Shown here: piece by piece, positions 1 through 6,909 of the stretch
Numbering within the stretch: position 1 is the stretch's first letter
How the letters are laid out: the number at the start of each line of letters is the position of its first letter
Assembly: GCA_030612225.1 (NCBI GenBank)
Contig: JAUWOH010000048.1
Coordinates: forward strand, 1-13,168
Direction of reading: 5' to 3'
DNA from: Desulfobacteraceae bacterium
GTDB lineage: Bacteria > Desulfobacterota > Desulfobacteria > Desulfobacterales > JAUWMJ01
Length of the DNA stretch: 13,168 nucleotides
Position numbers and translations under genes: made by a program
The notes under the pieces: generated by a model
What the model was told of the DNA's origin: nothing
Seen by the model: the letters and a program-made list of their open reading frames with translations, nothing else
The model's database searches: none

Positions 1-145
1 AAAGATATTGGTAAAAAGTTGTAGCAGATATTGTTCCATACAATGGAGATACAACCACAGCATTAGAGTCAAAAAGCGACAAAACTTTTTCTATACTACC
101 TTCATTCAGTGCATCAAGATATTTCTTACAAAGTTCTGTGATCAA
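1..145 (-). CDS. SnoaL/NTF2-like protein, N-terminal part (runs off the window)
   Basis: Only the first 48 codons are inside the window; the gene continues beyond position 1. The start is a TTG (143-145) placed 6 nt after a strong GGAGGT on the minus strand; no ATG fits as well. The visible peptide contains KKYLDALNEGSIEKVLSLF followed by AVVVSPLYG. This is the typical opening of SnoaL-like / nuclear transport factor 2 family proteins: one amphipathic helix that packs on a cone-shaped beta sheet, then the first strand. Members are small enzymes or ligand-binding proteins, often polyketide cyclase- or ketosteroid isomerase-like, and the substrate cannot be read from this fragment. The family call rests on pattern recognition of the helix and 'D..AVV.SP..G' segment. 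The catalytic part is not in view. Confidence 0.72.
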   Translation of the reverse strand, partial: MITELCKKYLDALNEGSIEKVLSLFDSNAVVVSPLYGTISATTFYQYL

Positions 146-536
146 GATATTACCTCCATGTTGGAGTTTCGAACGGCTAATAATACCCTTTCCAATAGCA
201 TATCCAATTGAATATTCAACATAAAATTTTTAAGATTTCGTACAACTCAGTTTTTTGATATCGGTTTTTCCTAAACTGAAAAAGATGTTGCCGTATTTTG
301 GGATAAAACACCAAAAGAAAGGAAAAAAAGATCAGCGCTCACTTACATCTCCAGGCGGAATTTCAAATTAACAAACTGACTCGGGAACTGGACCAAAATA
401 TCAACCCGGGAAATTAAATGACGGGTCAGGCAAAGGGAAGTAACGTCCATTTTTTATAAATGCAGTTTTTTAAAATCAATAGGTTACAACTTTAAGAATT
501 TCAAAATATGGAGTTTTCACAGAGTCTGGCGCCAGG
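146..536. other. Intergenic stretch, no supported gene
   Basis: This 391-base AT-rich gap lies between the start of the NTF2-like gene and the end of the thioesterase gene, both on the minus strand, so it should hold the promoter of the former and a terminator for the latter. I see no convincing terminator hairpin. Short open stretches around 285-371 have no ribosome binding site and no recognisable protein. The stretch at about 330-417 reads plausibly as a C-terminal peptide in one plus frame (ending INPGN, then a stop) but has no start. It could be gene debris. Confidence 0.5.
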
Positions 537-1070
537 TTAGGTGACGGTCCCTTGCAATATAGCGTTTTCAGACTCAATCCAATTCGCAACCGCTGGGGGT
601 AATTTACAAGTACTGCGCTCATAGCCAAATATCTCATCCGCCACTTTATTTGAGATTAAACCTTTTTTTGATACAAGAGCGCCTTTAAAATAACCTGCTG
701 CAGAAAGATGACCATCTGAATTCCTGAATTCAAACCTAAAATAATTCCAACGCTCATCCCAAGCTTCCAGCTGCATCGTGAGGTTACAGCGTTCAAATAG
801 TGACAAGCCCTTTCGATAAGTCACAATCAAGCCACCTAACATAGGACGAAAACCTTTACGAATAGCGCGTTTTAAGACGCCGCTTCGAAGAAAAAGATCG
901 ATACTACCCAGATCAAGAAGTGTCAAATAGCGTCCGTTATTCAAATGGCGATTGAGATCCAGATCGTTAGGCAGGATACGAAGGGCAATAGATACTTTGT
1001 CGGCAAAATCAATCGGGGGCTTAAAGAATGAACGAACAATAATCCAGATTAGTCTAAGGTACAGATTCAT
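537..1070 (-). CDS. THEM6-like hot-dog fold thioesterase (4HBT family)
   Basis: Predicted acyl-CoA thioesterase-like protein of 177 residues. I place the start at the ATG at 1068-1070, because AAGGAT lies 6 nt upstream and the protein then opens with the hydrophobic segment MNLYLRLIWIIV usual for this subgroup. The longer frame, starting at 1115, adds 15 polar residues without a binding site. The diagnostic hot-dog segment is LPNDLDLNRHLNNGRYL, with the Asp and His-Asn-Asn of the 4HBT helix, followed by LDLG. Further on come GGLIVTYRKGLSLF and AWDERW, also family-typical. The N-terminal hydrophobic stretch suggests membrane association. Substrates of this subgroup are largely unknown. The gene ends with TAA and probably shares a transcript with the 97-residue gene 79 bp upstream. 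Confidence 0.82.
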   Translation of the reverse strand: MNLYLRLIWIIVRSFFKPPIDFADKVSIALRILPNDLDLNRHLNNGRYLTLLDLGSIDLFLRSGVLKRAIRKGFRPMLGGLIVTYRKGLSLFERCNLTMQLEAWDERWNYFRFEFRNSDGHLSAAGYFKGALVSKKGLISNKVADEIFGYERSTCKLPPAVANWIESENAILQGTVT

Positions 1071-1149
1071 AAAGGTATCCTTGCATTGCGACCAACGCGT
1101 TGCCTCTTGCCTCAAGCAAGGTTGGATATTTTAATATTGTCTAATAGTC

Positions 1150-1443
1150 TTAAGTCGTACTATCGCCTACATACTCTGGGAGCTGCATTCCCCCGTAGTG
1201 TTCGATGCTTTGCTGGCAGTGCCTTTTCACGAACCCGGGCATCAGCCAGAGAAAAGCGCGGTTGCGGGACCTGGGAAGCCGTTTACATTCGGGCTTGCTG
1301 CCAAGCGTTGCAGGCGAAAGTTCGTTTCGATCTATTTCTATAAACTCATGTCTTAGTTCCCGATACTGCAAATACAGGTGCAGGCGTTTAGAAAAGTCTG
1401 CGTGCCTGTAATCATCCAAAAGATCTCTTGTTGTCCATTGCAT
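1150..1443 (-). CDS. Conserved-looking hypothetical protein, 97 aa
   Basis: I do not recognise a family. The frame is believable because an excellent AGAGGAGGT sits 7 nt before the ATG at 1441-1443, and because it is co-oriented with, and 79 bp upstream of, the thioesterase gene. The protein is charged and mostly helical: residues 1-45 are rich in Asp, Glu, Arg and Tyr (TTRDLLDDYRHADFSKR), and the middle is basic (KPECKRLPRSRNR). A short hydrophobic AFLWLMPGF stretch is too brief for a membrane span. There are two cysteines with no clear metal motif. It could be a small partner or regulator of the thioesterase, but this is inferred from position only. Two plus-strand open frames over the same bases have no ribosome binding site and I treat them as shadows. 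Confidence 0.6.
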   Translation of the reverse strand: MQWTTRDLLDDYRHADFSKRLHLYLQYRELRHEFIEIDRNELSPATLGSKPECKRLPRSRNRAFLWLMPGFVKRHCQQSIEHYGGMQLPEYVGDSTT

Positions 1444-1562
1444 TTGCTTTACCTCCTCTTTGTGGGTCTACCGGTCGCGATCCGGGCTTCAAGAACTCTC
1501 ATCACAAAATAATATTCACCTTCAATATATAGCTTGATTAATACCAGCGAAAGTGGCATATA

Positions 1563-1579
1563 TGACATATAAATTGTCA
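1563..1579. promoter_or_regulatory. Operator-like inverted repeat before the AraC-family gene
   Basis: TGACA-7 nt-TGTCA lies 25 bp upstream of the regulator's start codon, in the 160-bp divergent space shared with the 97-residue gene. A weak sigma-70-like pair (TTGATT at 1534-1539 and CATATA at 1557-1562) sits just upstream of it, so a protein bound here could block or tune transcription of the regulator. The operator role is inferred; only the symmetry and position are seen. Confidence 0.35.
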
Positions 1580-1603
1580 ATTACGCCAAAATAAGGGGAT
1601 AAC

Positions 1604-2593
1604 ATGAAAAGGGTTACGATTCTGGCCATGTTCAACACAATGGCTTCGACGGTTATTGGTCCCATGGATATTTTTTATCAGACAGGGGTCATATGGAATT
1701 ACTTCCAGGGGCGGAAGCCTAGGCCTTTTTTCGAAACAAAGATCGTCACGACCGACGGCAAGCCCCTCAAGTGCTTGAACGGGATAGGCCTGTTGCCCGA
1801 CGGTTCAATCCGCGACTGGGAATCCACCGATCTGATCGTGGTTTCTTCCATTCTCAATATTGATAAGACGATGAAATATCAGAGCGAGGCGGTTGATTGG
1901 CTCAAACATCATTATCAAAGGGGTGCGCACATCGCAACCATATGCACTGGTGCCTTTGTGTTGGCCGAAACAGGGCTGCTGGACGGAAAAACGGCAACGA
2001 CTCATTGGGGCGCTGCCGATGATTTCAGGCAAAGGTATCCCCTGATCGATCTCAAACCGGAGCGGTTGATTACGGACGAGGGGGATCTTTTTTGCTCGGG
2101 CGGCATGAACGCCGGGACGGATCTTGCCCTTTACCTGGTGGAAAAGTATTGCGGACACGAGGTGGCGCTGCAAAGCTCAAAGGCCATGATCTCCGATATC
2201 GGACGGACCCTTCAAACCCCTTACTCTATCTTTCAGTTTCAAAAAGACCACCATGATACTCAGATCCTGTCGGTACAGAAGCTGATAGAGGAGAATTTCG
2301 ATCAGAACTATCCCTATGAGGAACTGGCCCGCAGATTTGGGATGAGCCGCAGGACATTCGAGCGACGGTTTAAGGCCGCGACCGGAGATACTCCCCTGAT
2401 TTATTTACAGCGAGCCCGGGTTAAGGCAGCCAAAAAGATGATAGAGACACAGAATCTCTCATTCGATGAAATTGTTTACCGTGTCGGTTATGAAGACAGC
2501 AGCTCTTTTAGGAAAATATTTCTCAGACATACGGGCCTTCTACCAAGTGAATACCAGCGGCGGTTTCAGAGAATAGAATCCCGCGTTTCTTGA
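1604..2593 (+). CDS. GlxA-type transcriptional regulator (DJ-1/PfpI domain + AraC HTH)
   Basis: A 329-residue regulator. Residues 1-190 form a DJ-1/PfpI (class I glutamine amidotransferase-like) sensor domain, with the nucleophile-elbow segment HIATICTGAFVLAETGLLDG (Cys114) and TTHW (His134). Residues about 220-321 form the double helix-turn-helix of the AraC family (LARRFGMSRRTFERRF, then IVYRVGYEDSSSFRKIFLRHTG and PSEYQRRF). GlxA-like regulators usually activate genes for nitrogenous or quaternary-amine compounds or for detoxification; the ligand here is unknown. The ATG at 1604 follows AGGGGAT at a good distance. It is divergent from the 97-residue/thioesterase pair and convergent with the MFS gene, either of which could be its target. 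Length and domain order are normal. Confidence 0.92.
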   Translation: MKRVTILAMFNTMASTVIGPMDIFYQTGVIWNYFQGRKPRPFFETKIVTTDGKPLKCLNGIGLLPDGSIRDWESTDLIVVSSILNIDKTMKYQSEAVDWLKHHYQRGAHIATICTGAFVLAETGLLDGKTATTHWGAADDFRQRYPLIDLKPERLITDEGDLFCSGGMNAGTDLALYLVEKYCGHEVALQSSKAMISDIGRTLQTPYSIFQFQKDHHDTQILSVQKLIEENFDQNYPYEELARRFGMSRRTFERRFKAATGDTPLIYLQRARVKAAKKMIETQNLSFDEIVYRVGYEDSSSFRKIFLRHTGLLPSEYQRRFQRIESRVS

Positions 2594-2699
2594 AGGCTAT
2601 CAATAGAAATAAAACATAGGGGATCATATTTTCATTACAATATTCAAAAATTGCTTTTTTAAAAGACGTCCTTGACCTCAAGGATCAGGCTCCCTTGTT

Positions 2700-3887
2700 T
2701 TACGCTTTGTTGTACCTTTCATGGAGTGCGGCGGATTTGGGAAAAGCGAGCCCCATTATCATCAGACTCACGGTGCCTAGTATTCCACCGGAAATCAGCA
2801 CCTTTCCCACTCCGAAGATTCCGGCGAAATAACTTCCGACCAGCACCGATATGACGGCCGCAATCGAGGTTGCTGCAATCGTCGAGCCGGCGATCCGACC
2901 CCGCAGATCGGTCCGTATCTCCTTATCGCGTTGGGAGTGAACTCCCACGATGGTCGCGTAAAAGATCATGAAGCTCAAAAAAACAGTCACCAGGGCTACC
3001 GTGTAATTGTCGATCAATCCCAGCAGTACAAAAGACAAATAGTGAGCGCCGATCCCCCAATGGATGAGTCTGCGGTGGTCCATTATTTTGCCGATCTTGC
3101 TACCCAGGAAACTGCCAATAATGCTGCCCGTTGCGACTACCGACATGAATATTCCGTATTGGGTATCTTGTTGTCCAAGAGCGGTTTCCACGTACACCAC
3201 GAAAAGCGATAGTTGATAACCCAGGAACAAGCGCCAACAGACGGCCAACGTGAGCAGATAACTCAATTGGGAATTACCGATGATAAATTGAAAGCCCTCC
3301 TTTATATGCGCCGAGGTTCTTTTGGTATCTTTCGCTGCAAACCGGATCAACAAGCTGAAAATCATCACCAGAAAGTGCACAGCTCCCGTGAAATACAGGA
3401 TAAATTTCGCCGACCAGATACCCACGATAATCCCTCCTAACAGAGGCGCGAATATTCTCGCGAAATTGAGAGCCATCAATACAACCGAATTCATCCCGAC
3501 GTAATCACCCTTGGTTGTAACCTCGGTCATGATTGCCGTGCGCGCGTTAACGATGATCACCGCAAGAATCGATACAAAAAACCAGAGCACATATATCCAT
3601 CGAATGTCTTCAAACGTGTTGATGGTAATCACCAGCAAGCCCGTGAGTCCCGCCGCCAGGCCAAATACCATCTCTCGCCTGTATCGATCCGACAGCGAGC
3701 CGAAATAAGGGGAGAGCAGTTTCGGAATTAAGGAAAGTGCCATGAATATCCCGACACTCATGGGACGCTCGGTAAGTTTATAAACGTTTATGGTCATAAC
3801 AAATAATATAAACTCATATCCAAAGGCAGAGAGCGTATAAGCAAGGTAAAAATTGATTCTGTTTTTGCTTTCTTCAGACACTTTCAT
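2700..3887 (-). CDS. MFS transporter (probable drug or metabolite exporter)
   Basis: A 395-residue inner-membrane carrier with about 12 hydrophobic segments. After the first two helices it has the loop GSLSDRYRR (residues 63-71), a clear version of the MFS motif A (G-x3-D-R-x-R-R) between helices 2 and 3. The layout resembles the EntS/MFS_3 group of exporters: short cytoplasmic N-terminus, motif A, and a second half reading SIIGSFLGSKIGKIMDHRR, the repeat of that loop. Transport would be driven by the proton gradient; the substrate is not readable. AAGGA lies 4 nt before the ATG at 3885-3887. It is convergent with the AraC/GlxA gene (106-bp gap). Just upstream lies a thiol-redox cluster, which makes export of a toxic or oxidised compound conceivable but unproven. 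Confidence 0.88.
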   Translation of the reverse strand: MKVSEESKNRINFYLAYTLSAFGYEFILFVMTINVYKLTERPMSVGIFMALSLIPKLLSPYFGSLSDRYRREMVFGLAAGLTGLLVITINTFEDIRWIYVLWFFVSILAVIIVNARTAIMTEVTTKGDYVGMNSVVLMALNFARIFAPLLGGIIVGIWSAKFILYFTGAVHFLVMIFSLLIRFAAKDTKRTSAHIKEGFQFIIGNSQLSYLLTLAVCWRLFLGYQLSLFVVYVETALGQQDTQYGIFMSVVATGSIIGSFLGSKIGKIMDHRRLIHWGIGAHYLSFVLLGLIDNYTVALVTVFLSFMIFYATIVGVHSQRDKEIRTDLRGRIAGSTIAATSIAAVISVLVGSYFAGIFGVGKVLISGGILGTVSLMIMGLAFPKSAALHERYNKA

Positions 3888-4022
3888 CTGTTCCTTTCGG
3901 GTAGAAAGAATGTTCCAGTCTTTCGAAAAATGATAAATAATGATGAATTTGGTTGCATTTTTATTTTAAAGGCTCCATCAGGACCGGATTCGGATCCCAC
4001 GGCAAGGCCCTATAAAATTATG

Positions 4023-4063
4023 TCCGGGCTTCAGAGGGTGCGCCAAGCCGTCTGAAACCCGAA
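4023..4063 (-). terminator. Terminator-like hairpin after the first CMD gene
   Basis: Read on the minus strand, a 13-bp stem with two G-U pairs encloses a 15-nt loop (arms 4051-4063 and 4023-4035). It is followed by an AT-rich AATTTTAT stretch, 15 bp beyond the stop of the CMD gene. This fits a modest intrinsic terminator separating that gene from the MFS gene. Confidence 0.5.
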
Positions 4064-4077
4064 CTCTTTGGCAGGGG

Positions 4078-4353
4078 CTATTGCTGTTTCAGTTCCTCGA
4101 TGGCCGCCGTCGCGTAATTTTTGCATTTCCCCGCGACACCGAACATTGCGGTGCCGATCGCCGCGGAAATATCCGCATCCGTGGCTCCGTTCTCCCTGGC
4201 GGCCTGATAATTGTTCTGGGTGCACGGTTTACAGCCAGTCGCAGCCGACACAGCCAGTGCCATCAGGGATTGGGTTTTTGGATCCAACACCTCTTCGTCA
4301 TACACAGCGTCCTTTAATACCGTCATGGCGGAAATAATCTTTTCTGATAGCAT
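4078..4353 (-). CDS. Small AhpD-like / carboxymuconolactone decarboxylase-family protein
   Basis: A 91-residue, all-helical single CMD domain. The redox motif is CKPC (Cys41, Cys44) in AVSAATGCKPCTQNNYQAA, followed by the usual Ala/Gly-rich second half (DADISAAIGTAMFGVAGKC). AhpD-type proteins use this disulfide to pass electrons in peroxide or other thiol redox chains. Two residues normally conserved in the AhpD proton relay are changed: the His four residues after the second Cys is Asn48, and the Glu before the motif is Ser29. This protein may therefore have altered chemistry. GGAGGT lies 6 nt before the ATG. The second CMD gene, on the same strand, lies 386 bp upstream of it, but a structured spacer separates them, so separate transcription is possible. 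Confidence 0.85.
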   Translation of the reverse strand: MLSEKIISAMTVLKDAVYDEEVLDPKTQSLMALAVSAATGCKPCTQNNYQAARENGATDADISAAIGTAMFGVAGKCKNYATAAIEELKQQ

Positions 4354-4429
4354 TTGGTGACCTCCTTTCCTTGGCTTAGGGTTTCTGATTCAAACTATTG
4401 AACCGTTTATTATTTAACTGCTTCATCAT

Positions 4430-4564
4430 TTAAATAGTCGACGAATGCGCGACCTCCCCCTTCGGATAACATATGCGGCAGGGACCGCAGACTGCTTCGG
4501 TCAGCACCATCTCCCCCGTTTCGGGATGAGGCTGGCATGTAAGAATTCGCTTTTGGGGAGCAAA
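4430..4564 (-). pseudogene. Cysteine-rich open stretch without a start (possible gene remnant)
   Basis: On the minus strand, 44 sense codons between two stops read like real protein: LTCQPHPETGEMVLTEAVCG, then PCRICYPKGEVAH. Four cysteines occur as C-x15-C-x2-C-x2-C, suggesting a metal- or Fe-S-binding fragment. There is no ATG/GTG/TTG start with a ribosome binding site in this frame, and a TGA stands immediately upstream. I do not recognise the family. It may be the tail of a broken gene between the two CMD genes, or chance coding-like DNA. Confidence 0.3.
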
Positions 4565-4624
4565 TCAAACAAAAAAATTATGGTTGTGTGACGACAGAGG
4601 GTGAAGAACGTTTTGACTAAGTTG

Positions 4625-4705
4625 CAGGAAAAGCAAACGAAACCTATGTAAATTACACGGTTTTAAAAGTCTTCTTAAGCGCGAAAACCGCCACTGCTTT
4701 TCCTG
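4625..4705. repeat. Nested inverted repeats (structured RNA or cruciform)
   Basis: An outer perfect 11-bp pair (CAGGAAAAGCA at 4625-4635 and its complement at 4695-4705) encloses an inner perfect 7-bp pair (CGGTTTT 4658-4664, AAAACCG 4684-4690). The structure lies 34 bp beyond the stop of the second CMD gene and would form in its mRNA. It has no U tract, so it is not a textbook terminator. It could be a 3' stabilising element, or the fold of a small decayed mobile element. Confidence 0.5.
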
Positions 4706-4739
4706 TTAACCTGCATTCAATTGTTATGGATTTTTGCAA

Positions 4740-5084
4740 TTAATCATTGAAATTCAATGATTCCAATACCTCCAAAGCGAAACGGGCATAGGTAGTTGCT
4801 GGACCACCGCCCATTTCGATCCCAACTTCAATTGCCTCTATTATTTCTCTTTCTTTTGCTCCCGCCTGCGCTGCCTGCTCAATATGCCATTGCATACATG
4901 ATTCGCAGTTTATAACAACAGATATCCCTACAGCTACTAGTTCCTTAACCTTATTTGTGAGTGCACCATCACTATATGTAGCTTTTTCCATTGTAAGAAA
5001 AGCCTCATAGACTTTGGATTTTTTCTTTAATAGCGTTGAATGAGCTTTTTTCCTCAATCCGGATATTTCTCTTAGCTTATCCAT
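4740..5084 (-). CDS. AhpD-like / carboxymuconolactone decarboxylase-family protein with full redox motif
   Basis: A 114-residue CMD-domain protein. The catalytic pattern is complete: Glu48 in KVKELVAVGI, then NCESCMQWH with Cys60, Cys63 and His67, as in AhpD (E...CxxCxxxH). The second half (EIIEAIEVGIEMGGGPATTYARFALE) is typical. AhpD-like proteins are thiol reductants or peroxidases, usually oligomeric. I choose the ATG at 5082-5084, giving the usual family N-terminus; GGAGG lies 12 nt upstream, a rather long spacing. The longer frame back to 5168 runs through the remains of another gene read in a different frame. This gene overlaps by 13 bp the read-through frame of the broken C_GCAxxG_C_C gene upstream, suggesting an original translationally coupled pair under the divergent promoter shared with LysR. 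Confidence 0.87.
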   Translation of the reverse strand: MDKLREISGLRKKAHSTLLKKKSKVYEAFLTMEKATYSDGALTNKVKELVAVGISVVINCESCMQWHIEQAAQAGAKEREIIEAIEVGIEMGGGPATTYARFALEVLESLNFND

Positions 5085-5296
5085 TTTAATATTTTTCCTC
5101 CATAACAACATATTGCACCGGTAAGATATCCACAGGTTTCGGCCAGATGTCACATGCCTCCACCCCATGGTCTTCCAAGCATCTTTGCGGTTTCAGCATC
5201 CATGTCGAACTGCTCTCCAAAAACGGTGAAAAGGGCCTGGGAACAGTTCAACCCACCATTTTTCTGGAGACCGGTTGTCTTTTCTATGCGGTTCAT
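5072..5296 (-). pseudogene. C_GCAxxG_C_C redox-protein gene, interrupted by in-frame TGA and truncated
   Basis: An ATG at 5294-5296 with AGGAGGT upstream opens a 48-codon frame. It carries the family hallmark GGLNCSQALF and ends GRPWGGGM at a TGA (5150-5152). The same frame continues for 25 more codons, HLAETCGYLTGAICC..., before TAA at 5072-5074. As I recall the family, 'NCSQA...GGGM-G-xxxE-x-CGxxTGA' is the core of C_GCAxxG_C_C proteins (about 140 residues, four conserved Cys). The TGA occupies the site that is normally Gly, so a GGA-to-TGA nonsense mutation is the simplest reading. Selenocysteine insertion is the alternative. The C-terminal half with the last two cysteines is missing. The frame runs 13 bp into the downstream CMD gene. 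Confidence 0.7.
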
Positions 5297-5347
5297 CCCT
5301 AAACCTCCTTTTTGATTTTACTTGACTTTGATGTATCACCGTAATAA

Positions 5348-5377
5348 ACGATAGTCACATGTTAGATATCGTGTCAA
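5348..5377 (-). promoter_or_regulatory. Sigma-70-like promoter for the C_GCAxxG/CMD transcript
   Basis: On the minus strand a consensus TTGACA (5372-5377) is followed after 18 nt by TATCGT (5348-5353). It points at the interrupted redox gene, whose start codon is about 50 bp downstream. The -35 box lies inside the palindromes attributed to LysR. Confidence 0.5.
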
Positions 5378-5390
5378 ACGATTTAAATCG
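5368..5390. promoter_or_regulatory. Overlapping palindromes, probable LysR-family binding site
   Basis: Two overlapping symmetries lie in the 131-bp divergent spacer: ATCGT-5 nt-ACGAT (5368-5382) and the perfect 12-bp CGATTTAAATCG (5379-5390). LysR-type regulators commonly bind such sites next to their own gene and control the divergent neighbour. Here the first palindrome covers the -35 box of the redox operon. The site is inferred, not a known consensus. Confidence 0.5.
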
Positions 5391-5427
5391 ATAGTACAAA
5401 TCGAAATTATTGATCGGAGGATAGACT

Positions 5428-6315
5428 ATGGAGATAAGACAGCTCCGCACATTTCAAGCTGTTGCCCAGATGCTGAGCTTCAATAGGGCCGCCGATAGGC
5501 TGCACTATGCCCAGTCCAGCATCTCCGCACAGATAAAGGCACTGGAAGAAGAGCTTGATGTAAAGCTGTTTGATCGATTAGGCAAGCGTATTTTACTAAC
5601 AGAAGCGGGTGAGCGTTTATTGCAATACGCTGAGAAGATACTTGATCTGGCAGATGAGACCAAGGCGGAGATTGTTCGTTCAAAGGAACCGGAAGGGGCC
5701 TTAACCATAAGGGTGCCGGAGAGCTTTTGTGTCTACCGCCTTCCGCCTGTGGTCAAACAGTTTAGATCGCGGTTTCCAAAGGTTAGCCTGTCTTTTATTA
5801 CCTGTGCGGTTGAAAATCTCCAGAAAGACCTTCGCAAGGGAATAACTGATCTGGCCTTTCTTCTGACAGAGTCTATCCAGGCGGCTGACCTTGAGGCGGA
5901 AGCCCTCGGTTTCGAGCACATAGTGCTCGTGGCTAATCCCGGCCACCCCCTGGCGGCAAAACCGAAAATTAAGACCCGAGATCTGGAAGGCGAAACGATT
6001 CTCTTATCAAAGGTTGACTGCAGCTACAGGAGATTATTTCAACAGATTCTGGACCAGGAAAAGGTCCTTCCTGGAACAACTCTGGAATTCAACAGTGTGG
6101 CGGCCATCAAGCAGTGTGTTATGGAGGGGGTTGGAATCACGATACTTCCCGAAATAGCTGTAGCCCTGGAAATCGCTCAGGGGAAGCTGGCTGCCTTGGC
6201 ATGGGAAGAAGGAAAACTCGATGTGGCCACCTTGATGATCTGGTATAAAGACAGGTGGCTTTCTCCGACATTGAGTGCATTTATGGATATGACAAGAGAG
6301 GTATTGAGCAGATAG
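5428..6315 (+). CDS. LysR-family transcriptional regulator
   Basis: A 295-residue regulator of normal length. Residues 1-60 are the winged helix-turn-helix (MEIRQLRTFQAVAQMLSFNR, then AADRLHYAQSSISAQIKALE and KLFDRLGKRILLTEAG), followed by the long linker helix and an effector domain from about residue 90 to the end (LTIRVPESF..., GITDLAFLL, GVGITILPEIAV). The ligand is unknown. The effector domain has several cysteines, including one each in VPESFCVYRL, SFITCAV, SKVDCSYR and IKQCVMEG. With thiol-redox proteins as divergent neighbours, redox sensing is possible but only a suggestion. GGAGG lies 7 nt before the ATG. It is divergent from the C_GCAxxG/CMD genes, the classic arrangement for a LysR regulator and its target. 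Confidence 0.95.
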   Translation: MEIRQLRTFQAVAQMLSFNRAADRLHYAQSSISAQIKALEEELDVKLFDRLGKRILLTEAGERLLQYAEKILDLADETKAEIVRSKEPEGALTIRVPESFCVYRLPPVVKQFRSRFPKVSLSFITCAVENLQKDLRKGITDLAFLLTESIQAADLEAEALGFEHIVLVANPGHPLAAKPKIKTRDLEGETILLSKVDCSYRRLFQQILDQEKVLPGTTLEFNSVAAIKQCVMEGVGITILPEIAVALEIAQGKLAALAWEEGKLDVATLMIWYKDRWLSPTLSAFMDMTREVLSR

Positions 6316-6420
6316 AATTTCAAATTGGGGGCACTTGTAGTTTGTGATTCCGGTAAGAGCCGGGTCTGCCGGTCGATAAAATTGTTTTGAAAGACGTTCC
6401 GGTTAGTCCCTTAACAAATG

Positions 6421-6490
6421 CCGCATAATGCGGTTTGGTTCCAGCTCCTGTTAGCCGTTCAACATTTCAAGCCACCGGTTTTACCGGTGG
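6421..6490. repeat. Hairpin-rich stretch after LysR; possible end of an IS200/IS605-type element
   Basis: Two compact palindromes lie here: CCGCAT-A-ATGCGG (6421-6433) and a strong CCACCGGT-TTT-ACCGGTGG stem (6472-6490). The second has no U tract after it, so it is a poor intrinsic terminator for LysR, although it may act as one. Short GC-rich hairpins with a TTT loop are typical of the right ends of IS200/IS605 (tnpB) elements. No tnpB gene remains here, so this would be a remnant at most. Confidence 0.35.
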
Positions 6491-6573
6491 TCTATGACTC
6501 GTTCTGTTTCTTCCTTATGATCTTGGAGCTAAGGAACCATTCAGATATTTATGTACAAGACTGGAAATAAGTG

Positions 6574-6623
6574 TTTAACACCGATTTTCACAGCTGGTTA
6601 AATCGACATAGTTTCACCCTAAT
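6574..6623 (+). repeat. Left terminal inverted repeat of the insertion sequence
   Basis: 50 bp, matching the reverse complement of 8717-8766 at 44 positions. The six mismatches all lie in the inner half (positions 22-41). Confidence 0.9.
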
Positions 6624-6840
6624 TTTGCAACAGTGAAGTCCATTCCAGCAACCTATTTATTTCACTTCCACTCAATGTAGTACTACTACCATGGCTTGCG
6701 TAAGCTATTGATAATAAAATATTTATACATCGTAACAACTATCCCTCCACATTAATTCATATAGATATCTACTTGGTAATTTTTAGCAACTTGATTTTAT
6801 TTTTAGGGTCGCTTTTTGTCGAATAAAATGCTTGCATGAC

Positions 6841-6909
6841 GATTAAAAGTATGCTAATTAAAGCTAAATATTGCTTTTAATCAACGTTTTACCCTTTAAA
6901 AATAGGGTA
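6841..6909. repeat. Two stem-loops in the leader of the transposase gene
   Basis: GATTAAAAG (6841-6849) pairs perfectly with CTTTTAATC (6874-6882). Directly after it, TACCCT (6890-6895) pairs with AGGGTA (6904-6909). Both lie within 110 bp upstream of the transposase start and could limit its expression or be subterminal transposase-binding sites. Confidence 0.45.

Noticed and set aside
1086..1343. Plus-strand frame opposite the 97-residue gene
   Set aside because: No ribosome binding site; the opposite frame has a near-ideal one.
2670..2683. CCTTGACCTCAAGG palindrome, reminiscent of a MerR-family operator
   Set aside because: It lies between two convergent genes with no promoter target, and no MerR regulator is in the window.
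6354..6500. Residual tnpB coding sequence before the CCACCGGT hairpin
   Set aside because: The plus frame can be read as protein-like but contains a stop and no TnpB motif I can recognise; only the hairpin is kept, as a weak remnant call.
6561..6573. Target-site duplication of the insertion sequence
   Set aside because: Only AATAA is shared near the edges, offset by three bases on the left and one on the right, so it is not a true flush duplication.
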